Counted from the stretch's first letter, positions 8,219 through 16,493 are shown. The stretch: DNA of 57,030 nt from an uncultured Eubacterium sp. (GCA_905233545.1 CAJOEV010000006.1:1-57030), one strand, 5' to 3'. The notes: generated by a model not told the origin, from the sequence alone. A program made the numbers and translations.

Positions 8219-9718
8219 TTATATCCTCTTTTCAAGTTCTTTTCTGTCTATCTTTCCGTTGGCATTACGGGGAAGGGCGGAGGTTTTGATAACTTCGTCG
8301 GGAATGAAATATACATTGAGCTTGGATTTTAGAAAATCAAGCATTTCGTTTTCGGAAAGCTTTGCAGCGCAATAGAATAAAACGATTTTGTCGTTTTCCT
8401 TGTTGAAAACGCAGGCACATTCCTTAATTCCGTCAACCGCGCTTGCGGCTGCCTCGATTTCGCCGAGCTCAATTCTGTAGCCCATTCGTTTAATCTGAAA
8501 ATCTTTTCTTCCTATATATATGATTTCGCCGAGCTCGTTAACTTTAACAAGATCGCCCGTTTTATAGCATGTTTCGGGATATGCGGTGTTCAAAGGATTC
8601 TGAACAAACATTTCGGCTGTTTTTTCGGGATTATTATAGTATCCCGAAGCAACAAACGAGCCGCGCACATAGAGTTCGCCCTCTTCACTGTCTTTTGCTT
8701 CTTCGCCGTTTTCTTTAACGATGAAAACGTTGCAGTTATCGCAGTGCTTTCCGATAGGAAGCGATTCGGTTGGCTCCAAATCGCGTTCACATACATAATA
8801 TGTGCAGATATCCGTTGTTTCGGTAGGACCGAAAAGATTTGCGAAAACGGTGTTTTCAGGCAGATGTTTTTTCCAGTAGTTCAGGAATTTTACCGGCATA
8901 ACCTCACCTGCAAACAAAACGGTTTTAAGATATTTCGGAACCTCAACATCAAAGAGCTTGAAGTTCGCTGCAATTCCGAATGCGCTCGGAACCCAGTAAA
9001 TCGTATTGATTTTGTTTGTGTTCAGAAATTCAACGAGCTTTATCGGGAACGAGAAGCAGATTTTCGGTATTATAACAAGTGTTGAACCTGCTCTGAGCGT
9101 TGAATATATATCAGTTACCGACATTGAAAAATAAAACGGTGTTTGATTTCCGAAAACCGTGTTTTCATCAATACTGAATGTGTTAACCGCCCATTTGCTG
9201 TAGGCTAAAACATTTTTATGGCTGATAACAGTACCCTTCGGGATTCCCGTTGAGCCTGAGGTGTAAAGAATGTAAAGCGGGTCAGTATCAATCTGAGCGC
9301 TTCTGATTTCATCGAGCTTTTCATTGTTGATTTCGGCGGTTTTTGCCTCATCAACAAGAAATGTTCTGAGCCTGAATTCTTTTGCATTTTCGCTGTTTGC
9401 ACTGTCGGTGATAACAGCAGCGGGGTTAAGCGTTGAGAAGATTTTATCAATTCTCTCCTTCGGCATTTCAGTGTCAATCACCGTGTAGATATTACCGCTG
9501 TAAACAATTCCCATCATAGCGCATATAACATCGGCGCTTTTGTTGATGTATACGGCAATCGGCTTGTTATTAACACCGAGCTCAAGCAGAGCAGAGCCGA
9601 TTTTTTTTGCGTTTGTTTCAAGCTGTGAATATGTAACGGCGCCGTTTTCGTCAACAAATGCCGTCTTATCCGGGAATTTTGCTGCCGAATTTTCGAGCAG
9701 CTCTAATATGTTTTTCAC
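8219..9718 (-). CDS. AMP-forming acyl/D-alanine ligase (DltA-like)
   Basis: 499 residues. The start is taken as GTG 9718 because GAGGTG lies at the right spacing; the open frame extends four codons further to 9730, over that ribosome site. It is an adenylate-forming enzyme with LYTSGSTGIPKGTV (A3 core), NLFGPTETT (A5), CYKTGDLV (A7), GYRIELGEIE (A8) and NANGKIDRKEL (A10). It activates a carboxylate with ATP and loads it on the carrier encoded next. Length and neighbours fit D-alanine-poly(phosphoribitol) ligase (DltA), but another amino or fatty acid cannot be excluded from sequence. Confidence 0.88.
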   Translation of the reverse strand: MKNILELLENSAAKFPDKTAFVDENGAVTYSQLETNAKKIGSALLELGVNNKPIAVYINKSADVICAMMGIVYSGNIYTVIDTEMPKERIDKIFSTLNPAAVITDSANSENAKEFRLRTFLVDEAKTAEINNEKLDEIRSAQIDTDPLYILYTSGSTGIPKGTVISHKNVLAYSKWAVNTFSIDENTVFGNQTPFYFSMSVTDIYSTLRAGSTLVIIPKICFSFPIKLVEFLNTNKINTIYWVPSAFGIAANFKLFDVEVPKYLKTVLFAGEVMPVKFLNYWKKHLPENTVFANLFGPTETTDICTYYVCERDLEPTESLPIGKHCDNCNVFIVKENGEEAKDSEEGELYVRGSFVASGYYNNPEKTAEMFVQNPLNTAYPETCYKTGDLVKVNELGEIIYIGRKDFQIKRMGYRIELGEIEAAASAVDGIKECACVFNKENDKIVLFYCAAKLSENEMLDFLKSKLNVYFIPDEVIKTSALPRNANGKIDRKELEKRI

Positions 9719-9772
9719 TTTGCACCTCACGGAGAAAAGATAGTTTTAAATTTTAATTATAATAGCCCAACC

Positions 9773-9781
9773 ATTATAACA
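9773..9781 (-). promoter_or_regulatory. Extended -10 promoter candidate for the dlt-like operon
   Basis: On the minus strand TGTTATAAT gives a perfect -10 hexamer (9778-9773) with the TG extension, 55 bp before the ligase start. No convincing -35 is seen. A second TATAAT-like box lies about 20 bp closer to the gene. Confidence 0.5.
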
Positions 9782-9928
9782 TATAAAGAGCAAAAGTACA
9801 CCCACAACATATTGAACGAATTGACGATAAAAGCCAAAACAAAACACATTTTGTAGAAAACAGCAGTATTTATTATCCCGATTTAACACAAAGTTTACAT
9901 AACGGTTTTATGCCGTATTTCAGCAAAA

Positions 9929-9965
9929 AAAACACGGAACAGCTAATAAAACCGTTCCGTGTTTT
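9929..9965 (-). terminator. Intrinsic terminator after the condensation-domain gene
   Basis: 12-bp perfect stem (9929-9940 with 9954-9965) with a 13-nt loop. Read on the minus strand it is followed by a run of eight T. It separates the condensation-domain operon from the dlt-like operon. Confidence 0.88.
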
Positions 9966-9972
9966 GCATTTT

Positions 9973-11259
9973 TTAGCCCTCAATAAGCAGATTAATTGAC
10001 TTTTCAAGCAAATCAAAGAAATGCTCAACAATTTTCTTATCCTCTTCGTTTCCGCGAACGCACATTGAAAGGGTTAATTCCTTTCTCATTGAGGTTGCGG
10101 AGAGAAGCGCATAGGGCTTATATTTAACAGCTCCGCTCATAAATCCGTCGGTCGGTTCGTTGCCCGAAAGAGCAAGTTTATCAACCTCTAAAATGCCGAT
10201 ATTACTCATTGCGAGAAGCGGATTTGCATAGCCGACTTTTATGATTTCCTCGCTTGCTGCGTGGGGCATAATTTTGTAGCCGAGTGAAAGAAGCGGAAGT
10301 CCGTGAAGCCCCATAAATCTGTCCTGTTTAAACTCGTTTGAGCTTTTTACAACGTAGTCAAGGGTTTCGAAAATATCCCTACCTCTGTGGGGGATTTTGC
10401 ACTGCATCCATGCAGTCTGATTCGTTATTCCCTGACCTGTGCTGTCCTTGATATGACGCCTTAAATCAATTGCGCAGGAGATTGAAATCCCCTCGCTTTC
10501 ATCAAAGCCTGCAAGTTCATATAAACTGTAGAAATATGCGCTTAAAATCATATCGTTTATTGTTGCGCCGTGCTTTTTACCAGATGTGCGAAGCTGATTG
10601 AAGGTTTCTGCTGAAAAGCGCCTCCTTGCAATAAACGAAGAGTCCTTAATATTGTCGGGAGTGAAGGGAAAACCGTGTTTGTCGGGGGTGTTGATGTTTC
10701 TGTAAAGGTTTTTCGCCATTCTGCGCTCACCTGCGGTGAAATCCTCGTAAACCGCTTCATAAGAGCGTGTTCCGGTTCTCAGCGCAATCGGGCTTATTCC
10801 ATTTTCAACGTAGTCGTTATAGTTCTGACAAAGCGATTTCATAAAGTATTTTAAATCGCCGCCATCCATACACATATGGTTTTCAACAACAAGCAAAACA
10901 GATTTGTTTTCGCCGTAGAAGAAAACGGCAACCTTCATCTGAATATGGCTTTCGGGCGGAATATACTGAACGAGAAAGCTGTTTATTTCTTCGTCAAGGT
11001 CCGCTTCGTCAACCTCTTTAACGGTTAAAATGTCGTTGATATGATAATCGCAGACCGTCCAGTAAGGATGGATGCGGTTATCGGTGAAAGAGGAATGAAG
11101 AACGGGCGCTTTTTCAAAGAAACAGGTTAAAACGGTTTTCAAAGCGTCGACGTTTATTCTGAAATCATAATGGAGTTCAACGTGAACCATTCTGTCGTTG
11201 TAATCGCGGAAGAGATAATGCATTTTATCCCAAAGCTCTGCATTTAGTTTTCTTACCAT
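9973..11259 (-). CDS. Condensation-domain/acyltransferase-like protein
   Basis: 428 residues. The hallmark is ENHMCMDGGDLKYF, with His128 and Asp132-Gly133 matching the HHxxxDG active site of the NRPS condensation/PapA5/alcohol-acyltransferase superfamily; the first His is Asn. NDMILSAYFYSL and the late SNIGILEV segment also fit the two-lobe fold. It is free-standing, with no adenylation or carrier domain attached. It overlaps the upstream membrane-protein gene by 7 bases, so the two are translationally coupled. It may acylate a lipid or cell-surface compound, possibly using the carrier protein of the adjacent dlt-like operon; that link is inference. Confidence 0.75.
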   Translation of the reverse strand: MVRKLNAELWDKMHYLFRDYNDRMVHVELHYDFRINVDALKTVLTCFFEKAPVLHSSFTDNRIHPYWTVCDYHINDILTVKEVDEADLDEEINSFLVQYIPPESHIQMKVAVFFYGENKSVLLVVENHMCMDGGDLKYFMKSLCQNYNDYVENGISPIALRTGTRSYEAVYEDFTAGERRMAKNLYRNINTPDKHGFPFTPDNIKDSSFIARRRFSAETFNQLRTSGKKHGATINDMILSAYFYSLYELAGFDESEGISISCAIDLRRHIKDSTGQGITNQTAWMQCKIPHRGRDIFETLDYVVKSSNEFKQDRFMGLHGLPLLSLGYKIMPHAASEEIIKVGYANPLLAMSNIGILEVDKLALSGNEPTDGFMSGAVKYKPYALLSATSMRKELTLSMCVRGNEEDKKIVEHFFDLLEKSINLLIEG

Positions 11260-12053
11260 ATGTCTTCCACCTCCATCTTATCTTTCTTGTTTTTACCTAT
11301 TGCCGCAATGATGATAATCAAATCAATTATGAGCGAAAGCGGAATGATAATCCATGCAATATTCCATGCAAGAATTCCGAGAACGCCGATAATTATAAAT
11401 ACGAAAACCGAAATAATCGGAATGTATAATATCCAGTGGAGAAGTGCAAGTCTTGCGTGGGTTGCGCTTGCAAAAATTCCGTCGCAGATAAAGGCGAGAA
11501 TCAAGCCCGCAATAACTATCAGCCAGCTGTGGAGCACGTCAGTCAGCGCAACGACGGTAAGGAACGCCGCAACCATAAATACTACGACTGCGCCAAACAG
11601 CAAAAGCCTTGCAAAAACGTGGAAAATTCTCTTCAGCGTAACAAGTTTACGCACACCGAGAAGAAGCAGATAATCCACCCAGAGAAGAATGCCGTCAACG
11701 ATGATTATCCAGGTGTAGCTCCACAGTTTTGTTAAAAAACTTATTCCGAGGAAAAGAACAACGATAAAGAGTATGTAAGCTATTGACCCTAAAACGTTTC
11801 CGATAACAGCACGCTTTGTTCTTTCAGCGGACGTTGCTTTATCGTAGTATTCCTTGTATTCAGCCTTTAAATCCTCGTGTTCGCTTATTATCAGGTCGCT
11901 GATAACCTTTTTATCGTGGATTCCGCCCGTTCCCTCAATATCAATAGCCCTCTGATTCATTTCTTCAAGAAGGTTTTTCTTGAATCTGAAAAGGAGCTTG
12001 CTGCCGTCTTCATCGGGCAGGGCGGTGTTTATGTAGTTAACAAATGCTTCCAT
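11253..12053 (-). CDS. Six-TM protein with a cytoplasmic helical N-domain
   Basis: 266 residues. Residues 1-78 are charged and helical, resembling the short helical domain in DUF1700/HAAS-type membrane proteins. About six transmembrane segments follow from residue ~84 and the tail is Lys/Glu-rich. A strong AAGGAGGG ribosome site precedes the ATG. It is the first gene of a two-gene operon with the condensation-domain protein, which it overlaps. Function unknown; it may anchor or regulate the acyltransferase-like partner, an inference from coupling alone. Confidence 0.75.
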   Translation of the reverse strand: MEAFVNYINTALPDEDGSKLLFRFKKNLLEEMNQRAIDIEGTGGIHDKKVISDLIISEHEDLKAEYKEYYDKATSAERTKRAVIGNVLGSIAYILFIVVLFLGISFLTKLWSYTWIIIVDGILLWVDYLLLLGVRKLVTLKRIFHVFARLLLFGAVVVFMVAAFLTVVALTDVLHSWLIVIAGLILAFICDGIFASATHARLALLHWILYIPIISVFVFIIIGVLGILAWNIAWIIIPLSLIIDLIIIIAAIGKNKKDKMEVEDIW

Positions 12054-12124
12054 AAGCCCTCCTTAATATGCTTTATTTAAAACGCGTTTTTTGTATGTCA
12101 AAAAGTCGCATTTTCTCAGCTGAC

Positions 12125-12153
12125 ATTATAACATATCACAAAAGGAATTTCAA
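12125..12153 (-). promoter_or_regulatory. Promoter of the membrane protein/condensation operon
   Basis: Minus strand: TTGAAA (12153-12148), 17-bp spacer, TATAAT (12130-12125) with a TG extension, 72 bp upstream of the start codon. Confidence 0.8.
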
Positions 12154-12236
12154 ATAGTTTACTATAAATTTACAAAACATAAAAATTATTATTAATTTTT
12201 AATTTAGGTCTTTTCAAATAACCTACTTTATGTTAT

Positions 12237-12242
12237 TATAAT
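12237..12242 (+). promoter_or_regulatory. Possible -10 box for the hydrogenase operon
   Basis: TATAAT lies 60 bp upstream of hndA in an AT-rich stretch. The -35 region is poor (TCAAAT or TTTTCA at imperfect spacing), so an activator may be needed. I saw no clear Rex-type palindrome. Confidence 0.4.
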
Positions 12243-12301
12243 ACACAGCTTTTGACATTTTTTTAACAAAGGCGTATGAATAATTAAGGAGGAACTAACT
12301 T

Positions 12302-12796
12302 ATGCAGAAAAAAATCAGTAAGATTCCTTTTAAAGGCACCCCTGAGCAGAAGGAAAAGCTCGATGCGATTATCGAAGCTAACAAGCATGATAAAAGCCGT
12401 CTTATGGCTGTTATGCAGGAAGCTCAGGAGATTTACGGATATCTTCCGATGGAAGTGCAGAATATGATTGCAGATGGAATGGACGTTCCGCTTGAAAAGA
12501 TTTTCGGCGTTGCATCATTCTATGCTCAGTTCTCACTTACACCAAAGGGAGAATATAATATTTCCGTATGTTTGGGAACTGCTTGCTATGTAAAGGGCGC
12601 TCAGAGCATTCTTGATGAACTTTCCGACGAGCTTGGCATCGATGTTGACGAGTGCACTGAGGACGGTAAGTTTTCACTCAATGCATGCCGCTGTATTGGC
12701 GCATGCGGACTCGGACCTGTTTTAACTGTTAACGATGAGGTTTACGGAAAGCTTAAGGCTCAAGATGTACCCGAAATTGTTGCAAAATACAGATAA
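12302..12796 (+). CDS. hndA: Hydrogenase subunit HndA (NuoE-like, [2Fe-2S])
   Basis: 164 residues behind AAGGAGG. Thioredoxin-like NuoE fold with a four-cysteine [2Fe-2S] site at Cys90, Cys95, Cys131 and Cys135 (CLGTACYVKG; CRCIGACGLGP). The N-terminal half has the helical region of NuoE (EAQEIYGYLP; KIFGVASFYAQFSL). In HndABCD/HydABC enzymes this subunit relays electrons between the flavin subunit and the [FeFe] subunit. It opens the operon and is separated from hndB-C-D by six non-structural genes, an unusual split. Confidence 0.93.
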   Translation: MQKKISKIPFKGTPEQKEKLDAIIEANKHDKSRLMAVMQEAQEIYGYLPMEVQNMIADGMDVPLEKIFGVASFYAQFSLTPKGEYNISVCLGTACYVKGAQSILDELSDELGIDVDECTEDGKFSLNACRCIGACGLGPVLTVNDEVYGKLKAQDVPEIVAKYR

Positions 12797-12822
12797 TTAA
12801 CAGATAACTAAGGAATTTACTT

Positions 12823-13167
12823 ATGAAAATCAGTGAAATGAAAGATTTGCTTGACGCAAAAGTGCTTTGCTGTGAGGACAACATCGACCGCGAGGTTTAT
12901 TCAGCTTGCGGATGCGACCTTATGAGCGACGTTCTTGCGTTTGTAAAGGATCAGGCTGTCCTAATGACCGGACTTGTTAATCCGCAGGTTATCCGTACTG
13001 CCGTAATGATGGATATGGTTTGCATAATTTTTGTCCGTTCAAAAACTCCGACCGAGGAAATGCTTCAGCTTGCAAGAGATAACGGAATCGTTATTATGCA
13101 GTGTGATAAAAGACTTTATGAGGCATGCGGAATAATCTATTCAAACGGTCTCGGTGATAAAAAATGA
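12823..13167 (+). CDS. DRTGG-type small protein 1 (hydrogenase operon)
   Basis: 114 residues. Begins MKISEMKDLLDAKVLCCEDN, then SACGCDLMSDVLAFV, MTGLVNPQVIRTAVMMDMVCIIFV and an LARDNGIVIMQ segment. This matches the DRTGG-like alpha/beta fold found next to clostridial hydrogenase genes and in some CBS/HprK-type proteins. The family's molecular role is not established. It overlaps the next gene by 4 bases (ATGA). A second member lies at 14843-15169. Confidence 0.82.
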   Translation: MKISEMKDLLDAKVLCCEDNIDREVYSACGCDLMSDVLAFVKDQAVLMTGLVNPQVIRTAVMMDMVCIIFVRSKTPTEEMLQLARDNGIVIMQCDKRLYEACGIIYSNGLGDKK

Positions 13168-13589
13168 GCGAAGAATTAGTATTCCATTTTGATGTTGACG
13201 GCGATGACTTCACATCTGCAGGTCAGGCATCTGTTCAGATTAAAAAGGATTTACGGCAGCTTGGCATTTCTCCCGAAATCATCCGCAGAGTTTCAATTGC
13301 GATGTATGAGGGTGAAATCAATATGGTTATTCATGCAAACGGAGGATGCGTTGACGTTAAGGTCTGTGAGGATTGCATTGAAATGATTCTTGCGGACAAG
13401 GGTCCCGGTATAAAGGACGTTGAACAGGCAATGCAGGAAGGCTTTTCTACAGCCTCCGACACAACCCGTTCACTGGGCTTTGGCGCAGGAATGGGACTTC
13501 CGAATATGAAGCGCTATACAGATTCAATGGAAATTGAATCCACCGTTGGCGTTGGAACAACGGTTAGAATGAAAGTTAATTTAGGATAG
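13164..13589 (+). CDS. RsbW-like GHKL ATPase (anti-sigma-factor type)
   Basis: 141 residues, the size of a free-standing RsbW/SpoIIAB-type HATPase with no dimerisation or sensor domain. The N-box is EGEINMVIHANGG (Asn53), the G1 box ADKGPGI (Asp78) and the G2 box LGFGAGMGLPNMKRY. Such proteins bind ATP and either phosphorylate a partner on Ser or sequester a sigma factor. No STAS anti-anti-sigma or sigma gene lies next to it. Its partners may be the DRTGG, Fe-S and PHP proteins encoded on either side. Confidence 0.88.
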   Translation: MSEELVFHFDVDGDDFTSAGQASVQIKKDLRQLGISPEIIRRVSIAMYEGEINMVIHANGGCVDVKVCEDCIEMILADKGPGIKDVEQAMQEGFSTASDTTRSLGFGAGMGLPNMKRYTDSMEIESTVGVGTTVRMKVNLG

Positions 13590-13595
13590 ATTATA

Positions 13596-14843
13596 ATGCA
13601 TTTATATGACCATTCGGTTTTGCTTGACGCAAGCAAATGCACAGGTTGTACAACCTGCCTTAAACACTGTCCTACCGAAGCAATAAGAATTAAAGACGGT
13701 CACGCGGTTATCAACGAAAAGCGCTGCATCGACTGCGGAGAGTGCATACGCAACTGTCCGCATCAGGCGAAGAAGGCGGTTTACGGAAAGCTGGAGGATA
13801 TGAAGCGTTTCAAGTATAAGATTGCGCTTCCCGCTCCTACTCTCTACGGTCAGTTTGATAATCTTGATGATGTTGACTATGTACTTGACGGATTGCTTCG
13901 CATAGGGTTTGACGATGTTTTTGAGGTTTCAAAGGCTGCGGAGCTTGTTTCGGCATATACCCGACTTTATCTTAAAACAGACGGAATCAAAAAGCCCGTT
14001 ATCAGCTCGGCTTGTCCCGTTGCAATAAGGCTTATCTCTCTGAGATTCCCGTCGCTGAGTGAAAATATTTTGCATATGCTTCCGCCCATGGAGGTTGCGG
14101 CAAGACTTGCAAGAGAAAAAGCTATGAAAAATCATCCCGAGCTTAAAAGCGAGGATATCGGCATTTGCTTTATTTCTCCCTGTCCTGCAAAGGTAAGCTA
14201 TGTTAAAAACGGTTTTGCTGACTACAAGAGTCAGGTTGATGTTGTTGTTTCAATCAGCGATATATACTTTATGCTGATAAGCGAAATGTCACAGGATAAC
14301 GAAATCAAATCGCTTTCGGAATCGGGCATTATCGGAATCAGCTGGGCAAGCTCAGGCGGTGAATCAACAGCCATATTCAATGAGGATTATCTTGCTGCTG
14401 ACGGAATTGAGAACATAATCCGTGTGCTCGACCAGATTGAAAACGGAAACATCCCTTCGCTTCAGTTCATTGAACTCAACGCATGCCCTGGCGGCTGCGT
14501 CGGCGGAGTTATGGCGATGGAGAATCCCTTTGTTGCAAAGGCAAGACTTCAGTCGCTGAGAAGATATCTTCCCGTTTCACAGAATTTCATTGATGACGAA
14601 AACTATATTCCCGATGATTATCTATTTAATAAACTGCCCGAATATCAGCCCATAACAAGACTTGCCGATAATATGGCACAGTCAATGAGGATGATGGCGG
14701 ATATTCAGCAGATAAAAAGCACTCTTCCCGGTATCGACTGCGGAGCCTGCGGTGCGCCTAACTGCAGAGCATTTGCAGAGGATATCGTAAAAAATAAAGC
14801 GTCCATAGATGGATGCATCATCAGAAAAGAGGCTCAGAAGTAA
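13596..14843 (+). CDS. HydA-like Fe-S protein, putative redox/H2 sensor
   Basis: 415 residues. Order: a two-cluster ferredoxin (Cys15, 18, 21, 25 and Cys44, 47, 50, 54), a shortened [FeFe]-hydrogenase large-subunit domain (~70-345), and a C-terminal four-Cys Fe-S motif (Cys382, 385, 390, 407). H-cluster-type cysteines are kept: SSACPVA (Cys140), SPCPAK (Cys196), and ELNACPGGCVGG (Cys297, Cys301). The first Cys of the usual TSCCP pair is Ala, the small-subunit region is absent and the PCxxK motif lacks the usual downstream Glu. This fits putative sensory group C/D [FeFe]-hydrogenases rather than a high-turnover enzyme. It lies between an RsbW-like ATPase and a DRTGG protein. Confidence 0.85.
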   Translation: MHLYDHSVLLDASKCTGCTTCLKHCPTEAIRIKDGHAVINEKRCIDCGECIRNCPHQAKKAVYGKLEDMKRFKYKIALPAPTLYGQFDNLDDVDYVLDGLLRIGFDDVFEVSKAAELVSAYTRLYLKTDGIKKPVISSACPVAIRLISLRFPSLSENILHMLPPMEVAARLAREKAMKNHPELKSEDIGICFISPCPAKVSYVKNGFADYKSQVDVVVSISDIYFMLISEMSQDNEIKSLSESGIIGISWASSGGESTAIFNEDYLAADGIENIIRVLDQIENGNIPSLQFIELNACPGGCVGGVMAMENPFVAKARLQSLRRYLPVSQNFIDDENYIPDDYLFNKLPEYQPITRLADNMAQSMRMMADIQQIKSTLPGIDCGACGAPNCRAFAEDIVKNKASIDGCIIRKEAQK

Positions 14844-15169
14844 TGACAGTTCAAGAACTTTGCACTTCCTGCGGATTTGAAACAATCTGCATGCCCGACG
14901 GACAAAGAAGTGTAAGCGGAGCATATATCGGCGATTTGCTCAGCTGGGTTATGGGCAGAGCTGAAGAAGATAACGCATGGATAACAATAATGAGCAATGT
15001 TAATGTTATCGCGGTTGCATCACTTTCGGATGTTGCCTGTGTTATTCTTGCCGAAGGAGTAAGCCTTGATGATACTCTTAAGGAAACTGCAGAACAAAAG
15101 GGCATAAATGTTCTTAGTTCAAAGCTTCCTGCCTATGAAACGGCTCAGCTGCTTTTCGGTAAGGTCTGA
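14843..15169 (+). CDS. DRTGG-type small protein 2 (hydrogenase operon)
   Basis: 108 residues. The start is ATG 14843, sharing one base with the preceding stop (TAATG); an upstream in-frame ATG would read back into the Fe-S gene. Same fold pattern as the first DRTGG gene: MTVQELCTSCGFETICMPD, YIGDLLSWVMGR, TIMSNVNVIAVASLSDVACVI, then EQKGINVLSS. It also overlaps the PHP gene by one base (TGATG). Tight coupling suggests fixed stoichiometry with the Fe-S and PHP proteins. Function not established. Confidence 0.8.
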   Translation: MTVQELCTSCGFETICMPDGQRSVSGAYIGDLLSWVMGRAEEDNAWITIMSNVNVIAVASLSDVACVILAEGVSLDDTLKETAEQKGINVLSSKLPAYETAQLLFGKV

Positions 15170-15900
15170 TGAATAAATATTATTATGATTTGCACATTCA
15201 TTCCTGCTTATCGCCGTGCGGAGGTGATGACAATACTCCGAACAATATCGCGGGAATGGCAACACTCTGCGGATTGAATATTCTTGCTTTAACAGACCAT
15301 AACACCTGCAAAAACTGTCCGGCATTTTTTGAGGCGGCAAAGAGATACGGTATTATTCCCGTTGCAGGAATGGAGCTTACAACCGCGGAGGATATACATG
15401 TTATTTGTCTTTTTGAAAACCTTGAAAATGCAATGGCTTTTGATGAGGAAATAGATAAAAGACGAATAAAAATTGAAAACCGAACTGATATTTTCGGCAA
15501 TCAGTTTATTCTTGACGGCGAGGACAATGTAATCGGCGAGGATAAGTACCTTCTTTCAAATGCAACAACAGTTTCACTTGAAGAGGTCCCCGAGCTTGTT
15601 AAAAGCTTCGACGGAATAGCATATCCTGCTCATATTGACCGCCCGTCAAACGGAGTGATTGAAATACTCGGAACATTTCCCGAAACGCCTAATTTTGATA
15701 TTGTTGAAATCAGCCGAAGGGAAAAGGTTGAAGAGTATGTTGAAAAATATTCACTTGAAGATAAAAAAGTGATTATCAGCTCCGACGCGCACTATCTTGA
15801 AAATATGCGCGACAAGGAAAACTATTTCGAACTTGATGACGAGCCGTATTCCTCGGCGCTTGTCAGACATAATTTGTTTGAATACTTAAAAACAAGGTGA
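15169..15900 (+). CDS. PHP-domain metal-dependent phosphoesterase
   Basis: 243 residues. PHP metal-ligand motifs occur in order: DLHIHSCLSPC (His9, His11), LTDHN (Asp43, His44), AGMELT (Glu), YPAHIDRPS (His) and SSDAH (Asp, His). The family hydrolyses phosphate esters (histidinol phosphate, nucleotides, small phosphorylated signals) with two or three metal ions. Its place between DRTGG and GHKL genes suggests that it acts on a phosphorylated partner or small signal in the same circuit, which is inference. Confidence 0.88.
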   Translation: MNKYYYDLHIHSCLSPCGGDDNTPNNIAGMATLCGLNILALTDHNTCKNCPAFFEAAKRYGIIPVAGMELTTAEDIHVICLFENLENAMAFDEEIDKRRIKIENRTDIFGNQFILDGEDNVIGEDKYLLSNATTVSLEEVPELVKSFDGIAYPAHIDRPSNGVIEILGTFPETPNFDIVEISRREKVEEYVEKYSLEDKKVIISSDAHYLENMRDKENYFELDDEPYSSALVRHNLFEYLKTR

Positions 15901-15904
15901 AAAA

Positions 15905-16459
15905 ATGAAGGAACTCTCACTTAACATTCTTGATGTTGCTGAAAATTCCGTAAAGGCGGGCGCAAGCCTTACACAGATTCTTATTGCTGAAGAGGGAAAT
16001 GAGTTAACCCTCCAGATAAAGGATGATGGCTGCGGAATGAGCGAAGAGGTTGTTAAATCGGTTGTTGACCCGTTTTACACGACAAGAACAACAAGAAAAG
16101 TCGGTCTCGGCGTTCCGCTTCTGAAGCTTGCGGCGGAGCAGACGGGAGGAAGCTTAACGATTGAATCTAAAACCGAAGAGGAATTCCCGAGTGAACACGG
16201 AACCTGCGTCACTGCGGTGTTCTTCAAAGACCACCTTGATTTTACACCGCTCGGCGATGTTATTTCATCAATAGTAACATTGATTCAGGGACATCCCGAT
16301 ACGGACTTTTATTTCAGCCACAGAATTGAAGACCACTGTGTTGAGCTTGATACAAGACAGCTCAGAGAGGTTTTGGGGGACACCCCGCTGAACACTTACG
16401 AGGTTATAAAATGGACCGAAGATTATCTGCATGAGCAGTATCAAGGTTTTAATTTATAA
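15905..16459 (+). CDS. Sensor-kinase-like GHKL ATPase without a kinase core
   Basis: 184 residues. The HATPase_c fold begins almost at residue 1: LNILDVAENSVKAGA is the N-box (Asn14), KDDGCGM the G1 box, VGLGVPLLK the G2 box, and GTCVTAVF ends the domain. There is no HisKA dimerisation helix or phospho-accepting His. A ~70-residue C-terminal region follows. It is closer to histidine-kinase ATPases (DPFYTTR) than to the RsbW-like protein at 13164-13589, so the operon carries two different GHKL types. Confidence 0.85.
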   Translation: MKELSLNILDVAENSVKAGASLTQILIAEEGNELTLQIKDDGCGMSEEVVKSVVDPFYTTRTTRKVGLGVPLLKLAAEQTGGSLTIESKTEEEFPSEHGTCVTAVFFKDHLDFTPLGDVISSIVTLIQGHPDTDFYFSHRIEDHCVELDTRQLREVLGDTPLNTYEVIKWTEDYLHEQYQGFNL

Positions 16460-16493
16460 ATATTAACACTAAACATAGGAAGGAAGAGAAGTT

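Noticed and set aside
12054-12301. Rex-type redox repressor site upstream of the hydrogenase operon
   Set aside because: Partial TTGTGATA/TTGAAA matches exist, but they are part of the opposing promoter and do not form the expected palindrome.
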